A stretch of DNA of 64,000 bases from NCBI RefSeq assembly GCF_033958435.1, contig NC_134138.1, forward strand, positions 181,210,798-181,274,797. Direction: 5' to 3'. This document shows, piece after piece, positions 33,101 to 44,059 of this stretch (positions are counted from its first letter, which is position 1; each line of letters opens with the position of its first letter). Origin of the DNA: Carettochelys insculpta. Its lineage: Eukaryota > Chordata > Testudines > Carettochelyidae. Below the pieces are notes generated by a model, which worked only from the letters and a program-made list of their open reading frames with translations, had not been told where the DNA came from and did no database searches. The position numbers and the translations under genes were made by a program.

Positions 33101-33577
33101 TGTGATGGAGCCAATCAGACTATTCTTGATTGCGAAACCCAAGCCGTGCTCTTTGGTCTCACTAGGGGATTTTCCCATCCAGAAAAAAGTGAAATCTTTC
33201 TCCTTTAGACTCCCAGAAGATGAGCGTCTTGTCTCCTGAAGGGCGACAATGTCCATTTTTAACCTTCTCAGTTCGTTGTTAATAACCACTGTCTTGCGGA
33301 TATCATCTATGGCTTCCAGGTTGTCTGAAAGTCCAGTTATCATGGTTCTAACATTCCAGGTGCCCAGTCTAAGAACCAGGCGCTTTTGTATTTTTTTCTT
33401 TTTGTTTGGTGCACAGATTTCAGACCACCTGTTGGGATTGATCCCTAAGCTCCACGCACCCAGTGAAGCAAATGGACTGTGGCGCGACAGCACCTTATTG
33501 GCTGGGGGCTGCCCAGTTTGAGGCGGGCAGTAGCTGTCCAATGAGGCTACAATGACCCCTCCCACTGTCGGAAGCAA
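30167..33577 (-). pseudogene. RTE-like ORF: APE endonuclease, reverse transcriptase, zinc finger
   Basis: One frame of about 1,137 codons broken only by in-frame stops: TAG at 31,615-31,613, TGA at about 30,652-30,650 and TAA near 30,540. APE domain, about residues 70-320: GTWNVRTM, ALQETR, GDFNTRVG and ESDHSLV, with the catalytic Asn, Glu, Asp and His kept. RT domain, about residues 560-900: GKAPGKDGIPSEIL, GISLLSIVGK, FIDLTKAFD (motif A), GVKQGCVLAPTLF (motif B) and FADDAAI (motif C), so the catalytic Asps remain. C-terminus: CTLCGKDCHSRIRLYSHARRC (C2HC finger; shown here in parts, C-x2-C-x12-H-x3-C). A 24-bp in-frame duplication at 30,401-30,448 repeats TATWETLT. Without the stops it would look functional; it cannot make full-length protein. 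Confidence 0.8.
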
Positions 33578-34099
33578 CCCCTGCCATCAAGCTCTTCGCC
33601 AACGAGCTATGACTTATAACTGGTATACTGTTGCTTCCCATGTTATGCCGACGCTGTGAGACTACACTGGAGTGTCCTCTCCAGGGCGCATGCCTGGGTC
33701 AAATTTTGTATGGAGGATGAGCTGTTGCCCATGTAGTGGATCCCCCCTCTCCATGCTGCTGATGAATCCAAAGGAACGGCGAGCCGGTACAGTTTGGCAT
33801 CAGCAGCATCGCAGGAGTTGCCAGGAAGATGTCAAAAGTAACATCAGGCTGCCTTCGGGTCTCCAACTCTGGATTTTTCCTCAGGGTTAATTCCGGAGCC
33901 CTTCCCTAGAATGGGTGTGACCGCAAGGCAGCGGGGGTTTGAAATCAGAGTTTACCTTCTCCTAAGTGAGCAACCGACCAAGGCTAACAAGCCTCACCTG
34001 CCCGAAGCAACTGGTTTTAAGGCACCAGTGTGCCGCCTTTTGCCCCTTTTCCTGTCAGTAGAATTGGTTCCGCCAGGCTTAAAAACTAAGCCACACAAG

Positions 34100-34809
34100 G
34101 GCTACGTCTACACGTGCACCCAACTTCGAAATAGCTTATTTCGATGTTGCGACATCGAAATAGGCTATTTCGATGAATAACGTCTACACGTCCTCCAGGG
34201 CTGGCAACGTCGATGTTCAACTTCGACGTTGCTCAGCCCAACATCGAAATAGGCACAGCGAGGGAACGTCTACACGCCAAAGTAGCACACATCGAAATAA
34301 GGGAGCCAGGCACAGCTGCAGACAGGGTCACAGGGCGGACTCAACAGCAAGTCGCTCCCTTAAAGGGCCCCTCCCAGACACACTTTCATTAAACAGTGCA
34401 AGATACACAGAGCCAACAACTAGTTGCAGACCCTGTATATGCAGCACGGACCCCCAGCTGCAGCAGCAGCAGCCAGAAGCCCTGGGCTAAGGGCTGCTGC
34501 CCACGGTGACCACAGAGCCCCACAAGGGCTGGAGAGAGAGTATCTCTCAACCCCCCAGCTGATGGCCGCCATGGAGGACCCCGCTATTTCGATGTTGCGG
34601 GACGCGGATCGTCTACACGTCCCTACTTCGATGTTGAACGTCGAAGTAGGGCGCTATTCCCATCCGCTCATGGGGTTAGCGACTTCGACGTCTCGCCGCC
34701 TAACGTCGATTTCAACTTCGAAATAGCGCCCAACACGTGTAGACGTGACGGGCGCTATTTCGAAGTTACTGCCGCTACTTCGAAGTAGCGTGCACGTGTA
34801 GACGCAGCC
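34100..34809. mobile_element. non-autonomous Harbinger deletion derivative
   Basis: Terminal inverted repeats GGCTACGTCTACACGTGCA and GGCTGCGTCTACACGTGCA (one mismatch in 19), flanked by AAG on both sides (34,097-34,099 and 34,810-34,812). The left ~290 bp equal the reverse complement of the right end, and the right ~305 bp the reverse complement of the left end, of the element at 21,483-26,160. About 4 kb of interior including both genes is missing. A remnant of the transposase start (CACGGACCCCCAGCTGCAGC) is kept at the junction. It can only move with proteins supplied by a full element. Confidence 0.85.
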
Positions 34810-34940
34810 AAGAAGGCCAGGAGCTGGACATGGTTGTCAGAGGCTTTTTGAGACGCACGCCATTGAGGAAATTTTATAGGCTATGGGAGCTTATCTCCAC
34901 AACTGCCCTCGGCAATGACAACCTTGGAACCTCCAACCAT

Positions 34941-35751
34941 GTATCTGTTTGTCTATTGTTTCTGTGGAGTCAGCTTGTTGGGCTAGATTTCACCAATTCT
35001 TTTCCAATGGCAGTTTTGTTATTGTCACAAAGTCTTCCAGCCTCAGCTTTGACAGCTACATTATGTTTCTAGGGGCAGCCAAGTTGAAATTCTGGTGCCA
35101 TCTCAAATGGTCCTTATGTTCTCGTATCAACACTTCCCTCATTCAGTAAACACCATATTTCCCTTAATCTGTGTGTGACAGTGAAAGAGATTTTGAAATA
35201 TGGGTAAGCCCAATAAGAGCAGTTCCAATAGCCTTATCAGTTCTGAAAATACTAAATCCCACTCTGCTGACCACTGAAATGGTTTTCTTGCATCACCCAG
35301 CCTATGCAACGATTTCACAGTATTGGTAAATCCACATCAAACCTGTAGTAGGCGTGGAGCCCTGTAAAACTGCACATCTGAGAATGTCTGAACAGTTGGC
35401 CATTTTTGCACTGTCTCATTTATTTTGTTGTCATTAGAAGTCTCCTCCCCCTGAGCTGACTGTGTACTTGAGAAATGTTACCTTTTTTGAAACAACTATG
35501 TTTGAGTTTCAAACAACAGTACTGGTTTTGATTGCAGATTTGGCCTTTAGCACAGACAATTTGTAAACACATCAGTTCCTGCTCCAGGATTTTACCATGA
35601 ACCAAGATATCCATTAGGTTTAACAAACAGGCTGAAAATGGTTGCACTTCCCTCTTCATAATCCTCTCACACTTGGCAGGGCATTAACCAAGCCTCGAGC
35701 CATCATTTGAAATTGTATAAGTCTGGTTTTGCAGGCTTTTTCGTGTCCTTT
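34941..35751. other. non-coding stretch
   Basis: No gene or repeat recognised between the RTE 5' border and the CR1 tail. Confidence 0.4.
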
Positions 35752-37267
35752 GAATCATAGAATCATAGAACACTAGGACGGGAAGGGACCTTGACAGGCC
35801 ATCAAGTCCAGCCCCCTGCCCAATGGCAGGACCAAGTACTGTCTAAACCATCCCTGATAGACATCTATCTAACCTGTTCTTAAATATCTCCAGCAATGGA
35901 GATTCCACAACCTCCCTTGGCAATTTATTCCATTGTTTGACCACCCTGACAGTTAGGAACTTTTTCCTAACGTCCAACCTAAAACTCCCTTGCTGCAGTC
36001 TAAGTCCATTGCCTCTTGTTCTATCCTCAAAGGCCAAGAAGAACAAGTTTTCTCCCTCCTCCTTATGACACCGATTTAGATACCTGAAAACCGCTATCAT
36101 GTCTCCCCTCAATCTTATCTTTTCCAAACTAAACAAGCCCAATTCTTTCAGCCTTTCATCATAGGTCACATTCTCAAGACCTTTAATCATTCTTGTCACT
36201 CTTTTCTGGACCCTCTCTAATTTCTCCACATCTTTCTTGAACTGCAGTGCCCAGAACTGGACACAATACTCCAGCTGAGGCCTAACCAGTGCAGAGAAGA
36301 GCAGAAGAATGACTTCTTGTGTCTTGTTCACAACACACCTGCTGATGCATCCCAGAATCATGTTTGCTTTTTTGCAACAACATCACACTGTTGACTCATT
36401 TAGCTTGTGGTCCACAAAAATCCCTAGATTCCTTTCTGCTGTAGTCATTCCTAGACAGTCTCTCCCCATTCTGTATGTGTGAAACTGATTGTTCCTTCCC
36501 AGGGGAGCACTTTGCATTTGTCCGTATTAAACTTCATCCTTTTTACCTCAGCCTAATTCTCCAATTTATCCAGATCATTTTGAATTATGACCCTATCCTC
36601 CAAAGCAGTTGCAACCCCCTACCATCTTGGTATCATCTACAGACATAATAAGCGTACTTTCTATGCCAATATCTAAATCATTGATGAAGATATTGAACAG
36701 AACCGGTCCTAACACAGACTCCTGCGGAACCCCACTTGTTATACTTTTCCAGCAGGGCTGAGAACCATTAAGAACTACTCTCTGTGTATGGTTATCCAGC
36801 CAGTTATGCACCCACCTTATAGTAGCCTCATCTAAATTGTATTTGCCTAGTTTTTTATGAGAATATCATGTGAGACCATATCAAATGCTTTACTAAAGTC
36901 TAGGTATAACACATCTACCACTTCTCCCCTATCTACAAGGCTCGTTATCCTATCAAAGAAAGCTATCAGATTAGTTTGACATGATTTGTTCTTTACAGAT
37001 CCATGCTGGCTGTTCCCTATTACCTTACCACCTTCCAAGTGCTTCTAGATGATTTCTTTAATTACCTGCTCCATTATCTTTCCTGGCACTGAAGTTAAGC
37101 TGACTGGCCTGTAGTTTCCTGGGTTATTCTTATTTCCATTTTTATAGATGGGCACTATATTTGCCCTTTTCCAGTCTTCTGGAATCTCTCCTGTCTCCCA
37201 TGATTTTCCAAAGACGAAACATAAAGTCTCAGATACCTCCTCTGTCAGCTCCTTGAGTATTCTAGGA
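35752..37267 (-). mobile_element. CR1 LINE, 3' half of a split minus-strand copy
   Basis: Starts with the CR1 tail GAATCATAGAATCATAGA on the + strand. On - it encodes, in broken frames, the RT part of ORF2: [20 protein letters not shown] and [13 protein letters not shown] (about 37,000-36,870), [17 protein letters not shown] and then SVDDTK in place of the usual FADDTK (about 36,730-36,640), and the C-terminal region (36,361-35,843) with QLEYCVQFWALQF and LERVQKRVTRMIKGL. The right edge, inside the HPRI(L/F)KEL codons, continues exactly at 40,350. Confidence 0.85.
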
Positions 37268-40200
37268 TGCAGAGATGGCGTTCACCTTTCGAGGAGGGGG
37301 AAGACCATATTCAGACACAGGCTGGCTAACCTAGTGAGGAGGGCTTTAAACTAGGTTCGAACGGGGGCAGGGGAGCAAAGCCTGCAGGTAAGTGGAGAGC
37401 ATGGATACCTGGGAGATGAACTTGAAATGGGAGGGAGTATGGGCTACACTGGGAGAGTAAAAAGAGGGCCAGGGCAAAACTGGGAGGCAAGACCAAATCA
37501 ATATCTGAGATGCCTATATACAAATGCAAGAAGTATGGGAAATAAACAAGAAGAATTGGAAGTACTAATAAACGAATACAACTATGATATCGTTGGCATC
37601 ACAGAAACTTGGTGGGATAATACTCATGATTGGAATGTTGGTATTGAAGGGTACAGCCTGCTTAGGAAGGACAGACAGGGAAAGAAGGGAGGAGGTGTTG
37701 CCTTGTATATTAAAAATGTACACACTTGGACAGAGGTGGAGATGGACGTAGGAGATGGACGGGTTGAAAGTCTCTGGGTTAGACTCAGAGGAGTAAAAAA
37801 CAAGGATGGGGTCCTACTAGGCGTCTACTACAGGCCCCCTAGCCAGGTGGAAGAGGTGGATGAGGCTTTCTTTAAACAGCTAACAAAATCATCCAGGGCC
37901 CAGAATTTGGTGGTGATGGGGGACTTCAATTATTCAGGTATATGTTGGGAAACTAATACAGCAGGGGACAGACTGTCCAATAAATTCTTGGATTGCATTG
38001 CAGACAACTTTTTATTCCGAAAGGTTGAAAAAGCTACCGGGGGGAAGCTGTTCTAGATTTAATTTTAACAAATAGGGAGAAAATTATTGAGAATTTGAGA
38101 GTGGAAGGATGCTTGGGTGAAACTGATCATGAAATCAGAGAGTTCACAATTCTAAGGAAGGGTAGAAGGGAAAACAGTACAATAGAGATAATGGATTTCA
38201 GGAAGGCAGATTCTGGTAAACTCAGAGAGCTGGTCGGTAAGGTCCCATGGGAAGCTAAACTGAGGGGAAAAATGGCTGAGGAGAGTTGGCAGTTTTTCAA
38301 AGGGACATTATTAAGGGCCCAAAAGCAAGCTATCCTGCTGCGTAGGAAAGATAGAAAACATGGCAAAAGACTGCCTTGGCTTAACCAGGAGATCTTGCAT
38401 GATCTCAGACTAAAAAAGGAATCGTATAAGAAATGGAAACTAGGACAAATTACAAAGGATGAATATAAGCAAACAACACGAGCGTGCAGGAGCAAGATTA
38501 GAAAGGCTAAGGCACAAAATGAGCTCAAGCTAGCTACAAGCATAAAGGGAAACAAGAAGGCTTTTTACAAATACATTGGTAACAAGAGGAAGACCAAGGA
38601 GAGGGTAGGGCCATTGTTCAGTGAGGAGGGAGAAACAGTAACAGGGAATTTGGAAATGGCAGAGATGTTTAATGATTTCTTTGTTTCGGTCTTCACTGAG
38701 AAATCTGAAGGAATGCCTGACATAGAGAATGCTAGTGAAAAAGGGGTAGGTTTAGAAGTTGAAATACGAAAAGAACAAATTAAAATTTACGTAGAAAAAT
38801 TAGATGTCTGCAAATCACCAGGGCCTGATGAAATGCATCCCAGAATCTTCAAGGAGCTGATAGAAGAGGTATCTGAGCCTTTAGCAATCATTTTTGGTAA
38901 ATCGTGGGAGACAGGAGAGATTCCAGAAGACTGGAAAAGGACAAATATAGTACCCATTTATAAAAAGGGGAACAAGAATAACCCGGGAAACTACAGGCCA
39001 GTCAGCTTAACTTCTGTGCCAGGAAAGATAATGGAGCAGGTCATTGAAGAAATCATCTGCAAGCAATTGGAAGGTGGTAAGATGATAGGGAACAGCCAGC
39101 ATGGTTTTGTTAAAAACAGATCATGTCAAACCAATCTAATAGCTTTCTTTGATAGAATAAAGAGCCTTGTGGATAAGGGAGAAGCGGTGGATGTGATATA
39201 CCTAGACTTCAGTAAAGCATTTGACACGGTGTCACATAATATACTTATCAATAAACTACTCAAATACAACTTAGATGGGGCTACTATAAGGTGGGTGAAC
39301 AACTGGCTGGATAACCGTACACAGAGAGTAGTTATTAATGGTTTTCGATCCTGCTGGAAAAGTATAACTAGTGGGTTCTGCAGGGGTCTGTTTTAGGACT
39401 GGTTCTGTTCAATATCTTCATTAACAATTTAGATATTGACATAGAAAGTACACTTATTAAGTTTGCAGATGATACCAAGCTGAGAGAGGCTGCAACTTCT
39501 TTGGAGGATAGGGTCATAATTCAAAAGGATCTGGATAAACTGGAGAAATGGGCTGAGGTAACAGGATGAAGTTTAACAAGGACAAATGCAAAGTGCTCCA
39601 CTTAGGAAGGAACAATCAGTGTCACACATACAGAATGGGAAAGGACTGCCTAGGAATGAGTCCAGCAGAAAGGGATCTAGGGGTTACAGTGGACCACAAG
39701 CTAAATATGAGTCAACAGTGTGATGCTGTTGCAAAAAAAGCAAACATGATTCTAGGATGCATTAACAGGTGTGTTGTGAACAAGACACGAGAAGTCATTC
39801 TCCCGCTCTACTCTGCGCTGGTTAGGCCTCAGCTGGAGTATTGTGTCCAGTTCTGGGCACCGCAGTTCAGGAAGGATGTGGAGAAATTGGAGAGGGTCCA
39901 GAGGAGAGCAATGAGAACGATCAAAGGTCTAGAGAATGTGACCTATGATGAAAGGCTGAAAGAATTGGGCTTGTTTAGTTTGGAAGAGAGAAGATTGAGG
40001 GGGGACATGATAGCAGTTTTCAGGTATCTAAAAGGGTGTCATAAGGCAGAGGGAGGGAACTTGTTCTTCCTTGCCTCTGAGGATAGAACAAGAGGCAATG
40101 GACTGAAATTGCAGCAGGGGAGGTTCAGGTTGGACATTAGGAAAAAGTTCCTGTCAGGGTGATCAAACACTGGAACGAATTGCCAAGGGAGGTGGTAGAA

Positions 40201-40349
40201 TCTCCATCACTGGAGATATTTAAGAAGAGGTTAGATAGATGGCTTTCAGGGATGGTCTAGAAAGTGCTTGGTCCTGCCATGAGGGCAGGGGGCTGGACTC
40301 GATGGCCTCTCGAGGTCCCTTCCAGTCCTACTCTTCTATGATTCTATGA
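37268..40349 (+). mobile_element. CR1 LINE, 5'-truncated, inserted into an older CR1
   Basis: Begins within the end of ORF1 (GDGVHLSRRG-like box, stop after LVRRALN), includes all of ORF2, and ends with the 3' terminus TCTATGATTCTATGAC. It interrupts the minus-strand CR1 whose halves flank it. No clear target duplication, as is usual for CR1. 5' truncation is also typical. Confidence 0.85.
37427..40259 (+). pseudogene. CR1 ORF2 (APE endonuclease and reverse transcriptase), frameshifted
   Basis: First segment (37,427-38,056): APE motifs [26 protein letters not shown] and [11 protein letters not shown] one-base shift near 38,043 in a G run moves the frame; the second segment (38,095-39,396) has ETDHEIREF (APE His), then the [48 protein letters not shown] second shift near 39,380 falls in the SGVPQGSVLGP box. 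KFADDTKL (motif C) is encoded near 39,460. The third segment (39,566-40,162) has VLHLGRNNQCHTY, QLEYCVQFWAPQF and LERVQRRAMRTIKGL; another shift near 40,160 precedes the terminal LPREVVESPSLEIF. It has few other defects, so the insertion is fairly young, but it cannot make a full product. Confidence 0.85.
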
Positions 40350-43150
40350 CTTCATCAGGCCCTGGTGACTAGCAGACATCTAATTTTCCTAAGTGATGTT
40401 TAACTTGTTCTTTTTTTATTTCAACTTCTAACCCTACCCCTTTCCCACTAGCATTCACTATGTTGGGCATTCCTTCATCAGACTTCTCAGTGAAGACCGA
40501 AACAAAGAAGTCATTAAGCATCTCTGCCATTTCCAAGTTCCCTGTTGCTGTTTCTCTCTCCTCACTGAACAATGGCCCTACCCTGTCCCTGGTCTTCCTC
40601 TTGTTTCTAATATATTTATAAAAGGCCTTCTTGTTTCCCTTTATGCCTGTAGCTAGTTTGAGTTCGTTTTGTGCCTTAGCCCTTCTAATCTTGCTCCTGC
40701 ATTCTTGTGTTGTTTGCCTATATTCATCCTTTGTAATTTGTCCTTGTTTCCATTTTTATACTATTCCTTTTTTATTTTGAGATCATGCAAGATCTCCTGG
40801 TTAAGCCAAGGCGGTCTTTTGCCATGTTTTCTATCTTTCCTATGCAGCGGGATAGCTTGCTTTTGGGCCCTGAATAATGTCCCTTTGAAAAAACTGCCAG
40901 CTCTCCTCAGCTGGTTTTCCCCTCAGTTTTGCATCCCATGTGGGACCTTACCTACCAGCTCTCTGAGTTTACTAAAATCTGCCCTCCTGAAATCCATTAC
41001 CTCTATTTTGCTGTTTTCCCTTCTACCCTTCCTTAGAATTGTGAACTCTCTGATTTCATGATCACTTTCACCCAAGCTGCCTTCCACTTTCGAGTTCTCT
41101 ACAAATTCTTCCCCATTTGTTAAAATCAAATCTAAACCAGCTTCCCCCCCGGTAGCTTTTTCAACCTTTTGAAATAAAAGATTGTCTCCAGTATAATCCA
41201 AGAACTTACTAGATATTTTGTGTGCTGCTGTATTAGTTTCCCAATATATATCTGGGTAGCTGAAGTCCCCCATCACCACCAAATCCGGGGCCCTGCATGA
41301 TTTTGATAGTTGTTTAAAAAAAAGCCTCATCTGCCTCTTCCACATGGGTAGGCGGTCTGTAGTAGACTCCTAGCAGGACATCACCCTTGTTTTTTACCCC
41401 TCTTAGTCTAACCCAGAGACTCTCAACACGTCCATCTCCTACGTCCATCTCCACCTCAGTCCAAATGTGTACATTTTTAATATATAAGGCAACACCGCCC
41501 CTCTTCGTTCCCTGTCTATCCTTTCTAAGCAGGCTGTACCCTTCAACACCAACTTTCCAATCATATGTGCTATCCCACCAAGTTTCCATGATGCCAACAA
41601 CGTCATAGTTGTATTTATTTATTAGCATTTCCAGTTCTTCCTGCTTATTACCCATACTTCTTGCATTTGTATACAGGCATCTAAGATATTGATTTGATCT
41701 TGCCTCCCTGTTTTGCCCTGACCCTCTTTTTACTCTGACATTGTTGCCCATGCTGCCTCCCATTTCTGACCCATCTCCCAGGTTTCCATGTTCTCCACTT
41801 ACCTGTGGGTTTTGCTACCCTGCCCCCGCTGAACCTAGTTTAAACCCTCCTCACTAGGTTAGCCAGTCTGTGTCCAAATACAGTCTTTCCCCTCCTCGAA
41901 AGGTAAACCCCATCTCTGCCCAGCAGTCCTTCCTGAAATAGCATCCTGTGGTCGAGGAAGCCAAAGCCTTCCTGGTGACACCATCTTCGAAGCCAGGCAT
42001 TCATCTCTAGGATGCACCTGTCTCTGCCTGGGCCCCTACCACTGACAGGCAGGATTGAGGAGAATACCACCTGCGCCCCAAACTCCCCCAGAGCCCTGAA
42101 GTCACTCTTGACCTGCTCAGCATCGCACCTCACAGTATCGTTAGTGCCCACATGGATGAGAAGCATGGGATAGTAGTCAGAGGGCCTGATGATCCTCGAC
42201 AACACCTCCGTAACATCTCGGATACGGGCCCCAGGCAGGCAGCATACCTCCCGAGATGAAATATCAGGGCGACAGATGGGTGCCTCCATCCCCCTCAGAA
42301 GAGAGTCCCCAACCACCACTACTCTACATTTCCTTCTCGCAGTGGTGGCAGCAGACTTCCCAGCCTTGGGGGTACGAGGCTTCTCCTCTGCTGTACGGGG
42401 TGATTCTTTGTCTCCTGTATCAAGTACAGCATAACGGTTTCCTTGTACCACAGTGGGAGGGTTCTGAGCAGGGATGGAACACTGCCTACTGCCAGAAGTA
42501 ACAAGCTGCCAGTGTCCACCCTGATCTATCTCCTCCTCCACCACTGGTTTATCAGCTGTCCTGTGTACTGGGACAGTTACCTCAGCTGTCTCCACATGAA
42601 TACTATCCAGGAACTGCTCGTGGAATTGGATGCTCCTCAGTCTGGCTACATCCTCCTGTAGCTCCTCCACCTGTTGCCTGAGAGTTGCACCAGCAGGCAC
42701 CTTTCACACTGGATGGTCCCCCAGCCTGGACATCAGTGAGTGGGAATTACAAGCCAAGTCCCTGCAAAGCCACGCCAGGATCGGGGTAGAGACATCCATG
42801 GTCAGGCAGCCTGTCTGGCTACAGGCACAGGTGGAGGAGACAGTAGTAGTGCTGGCACAGGTGTTGCAGGTCTTCCAAACCATCGTAGGCCTCCCTCTGT
42901 CAAACTCCCTCTTAAACTCCCCTGTCTGCTTCACTCCCCTGGTCGCCCTTGCCTCTTCCACTTACCAATATGCAGAAGAGCTGACAGCCTTGTCATGCTT
43001 CTCTGGGTGGGTGGCTGGGTGGGGCTAGCTCCATGCTCTCAAGGCCTCAAGCAGAAGAGGCTGGGCTGGGTTAGAAGACACTCAATGCTTTGCAGACAAT
43101 GCTGCCCCCCACCCCCCATCACGCTGTGCCCTCTGGAGTGTGCCACGTAG
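40350..43150 (-). mobile_element. CR1 LINE, 5' half of the split minus-strand copy
   Basis: Carries the 5' region, ORF1 (42,961-41,840) and the first part of ORF2 on -. ORF2 frames: 41,763-41,314 ([19 protein letters not shown]), then a shift in an A/T run near 41,315-41,330, then 41,345-40,923 ([20 protein letters not shown]), and 40,572-40,369 ([17 protein letters not shown] up to LDVC). It stops at 40,350 within SPGPDE; the next codons lie at 37,267. Stops and shifts make ORF2 a pseudogene. The 5' border near 43,150 is an estimate. Confidence 0.85.
41840..42961 (-). pseudogene. CR1 ORF1 with SGNH/GDSL esterase domain, one internal stop
   Basis: One frame read leftwards from 42,961, interrupted by TGA at 42,706-42,704. 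The part before the stop has a Cys-rich segment (CNTCASTTTVSSTCACSQTGC region, C-x2-C...C-x-C...C) that may bind nucleic acid. After it comes a coiled coil (LRQQVEELQEDVARLRSIQF) and, about residues 130-290, an SGNH hydrolase: VVVGDSLLRGME (block I Ser), LLIHVGTNDT (block III), FSSILPVSGRG, and the block V box DGVYLSRRGK. Esterase domains are known in CR1 ORF1 proteins. In the inserted younger copy block V reads DGVHLSRRG, with the catalytic His; here the His is Tyr, so this copy should be catalytically inactive as well as interrupted. Confidence 0.8.
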
Positions 43151-43365
43151 GGCTCTGAAGGAACTAGGTGAGGCTCCAGTGGCATTTAAAGAGCTTGAGG
43201 CTCTGGGGCCCCAGGTCCTTTCAAATAATCAGGCTCCGGGGCATTTGCCCCTTTTGCGCCCGCTCCTGTTGGCAGGTCTGCCAATATCCACATTTAAGGT
43301 TCAGCGTTGAAAAATACATTCAGCTTGCTGCCTCATTCAGAGTATCATCTGTTCTAAATAATGGA
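43151..43365. other. non-coding; GC-rich patch
   Basis: No gene. 43,150-43,290 resembles 44,870-44,960 (TCCTTT-AAA, CAGGC-CTGGGGCA, CTTTTG-GCCC), perhaps an unidentified repeat. Confidence 0.4.
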
Positions 43366-43693
43366 CAGGAGTTTCAACCTCTCAAATCCTGAACTCTCTC
43401 AACCAGCAACATCTGAAACCCAATATAATTTAGTTAGCTGGATGACAACTTATAGTGGGTGGGCCCAAGGTTCATGTGGTCCCATAAAGTTTGTTTACAG
43501 CCACCAGCCCTGGCTGTCAGTGTTCTGTGCTGTTATTTAGCTGTAATTTACCCCTAAATGTCTTCTAAGAGCCCAATAAGCAGTGGAAATGTTGGTAATG
43601 TGCTAGAAAACATTGACCTCCCATGGTCCCACAAATTCTTTCGTATGGCAATGGTCAGGTCCCTTGGGTGCTGAATTAGGGAGGTTCAACCTG
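43366..43693. mobile_element. Tigger-like MITE, second copy of the 7,691 family
   Basis: Reverse orientation to 7,691-8,014; shared blocks include TTATTTAGCTGTAATTTACC, GAGCCCAATAAGCAGTGGAA and TTGACCTCCCA. Ends CAGGAGTTTCAACCTCTC and, read inward, CAGGTTGAACCTCCC; TA follows on the right (43,694-43,695). Confidence 0.7.
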
Positions 43694-44059
43694 TAGCAAC
43701 TTCATTTACTTTTTATAGCCCATACAGAATCTGAAGCCACCATCTTTTCTCTTAATCAGAACTCTTGGTGGAGCCCAAGGACTGGTTGGAGGCTCAGCAT
43801 GCCTTCTTGATACATTTTCTCCACAGTCTGTAAAGCGTCTTTCCTTTGCAGCTAGTAATGGTCTTGTTTCCCCGGGTTAACTTTGTTGCTCATTTATCAG
43901 TATCATATTGTGTTGGAACAGCTAACAGAAACTCTGGAAGCTCCCCTCCATAGTTTCCTGTACACTAACATTTTTGAGGTTGACTGGTCCAACATTCAGC
44001 AGCTATAATTCTCTTGTACTATTTCCTGTTTTTCAGAAGCATTCAGAAAGTGAACAGAG
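43694..44059. other. non-coding
   Basis: Nothing recognised. Confidence 0.4.

Larger units (their letters stand above)
29995..34940 (-). mobile_element. RTE-like non-LTR retrotransposon, interrupted in its 5' region
   Basis: The minus-strand element has a 5' region (about 34,940-33,580, broken by a MITE at 34,100-34,809), one long ORF (33,577-30,167) and a short 3' end near 29,995. Endonuclease (APE) and reverse transcriptase are in a single frame. The LGTWNVRTM start of the APE domain and the C-terminal zinc finger are seen in RTE-type LINEs that databases often label craniofacial development protein 2-like. The right border is inferred from similar GC-rich text on both sides of the MITE and is uncertain. 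The clade assignment is from memory. Confidence 0.7.

Noticed and set aside
38127..38555. 142-codon minus-strand frame inside the CR1
   Set aside because: Antisense shadow of CR1 ORF2, which matches known motifs on the plus strand.
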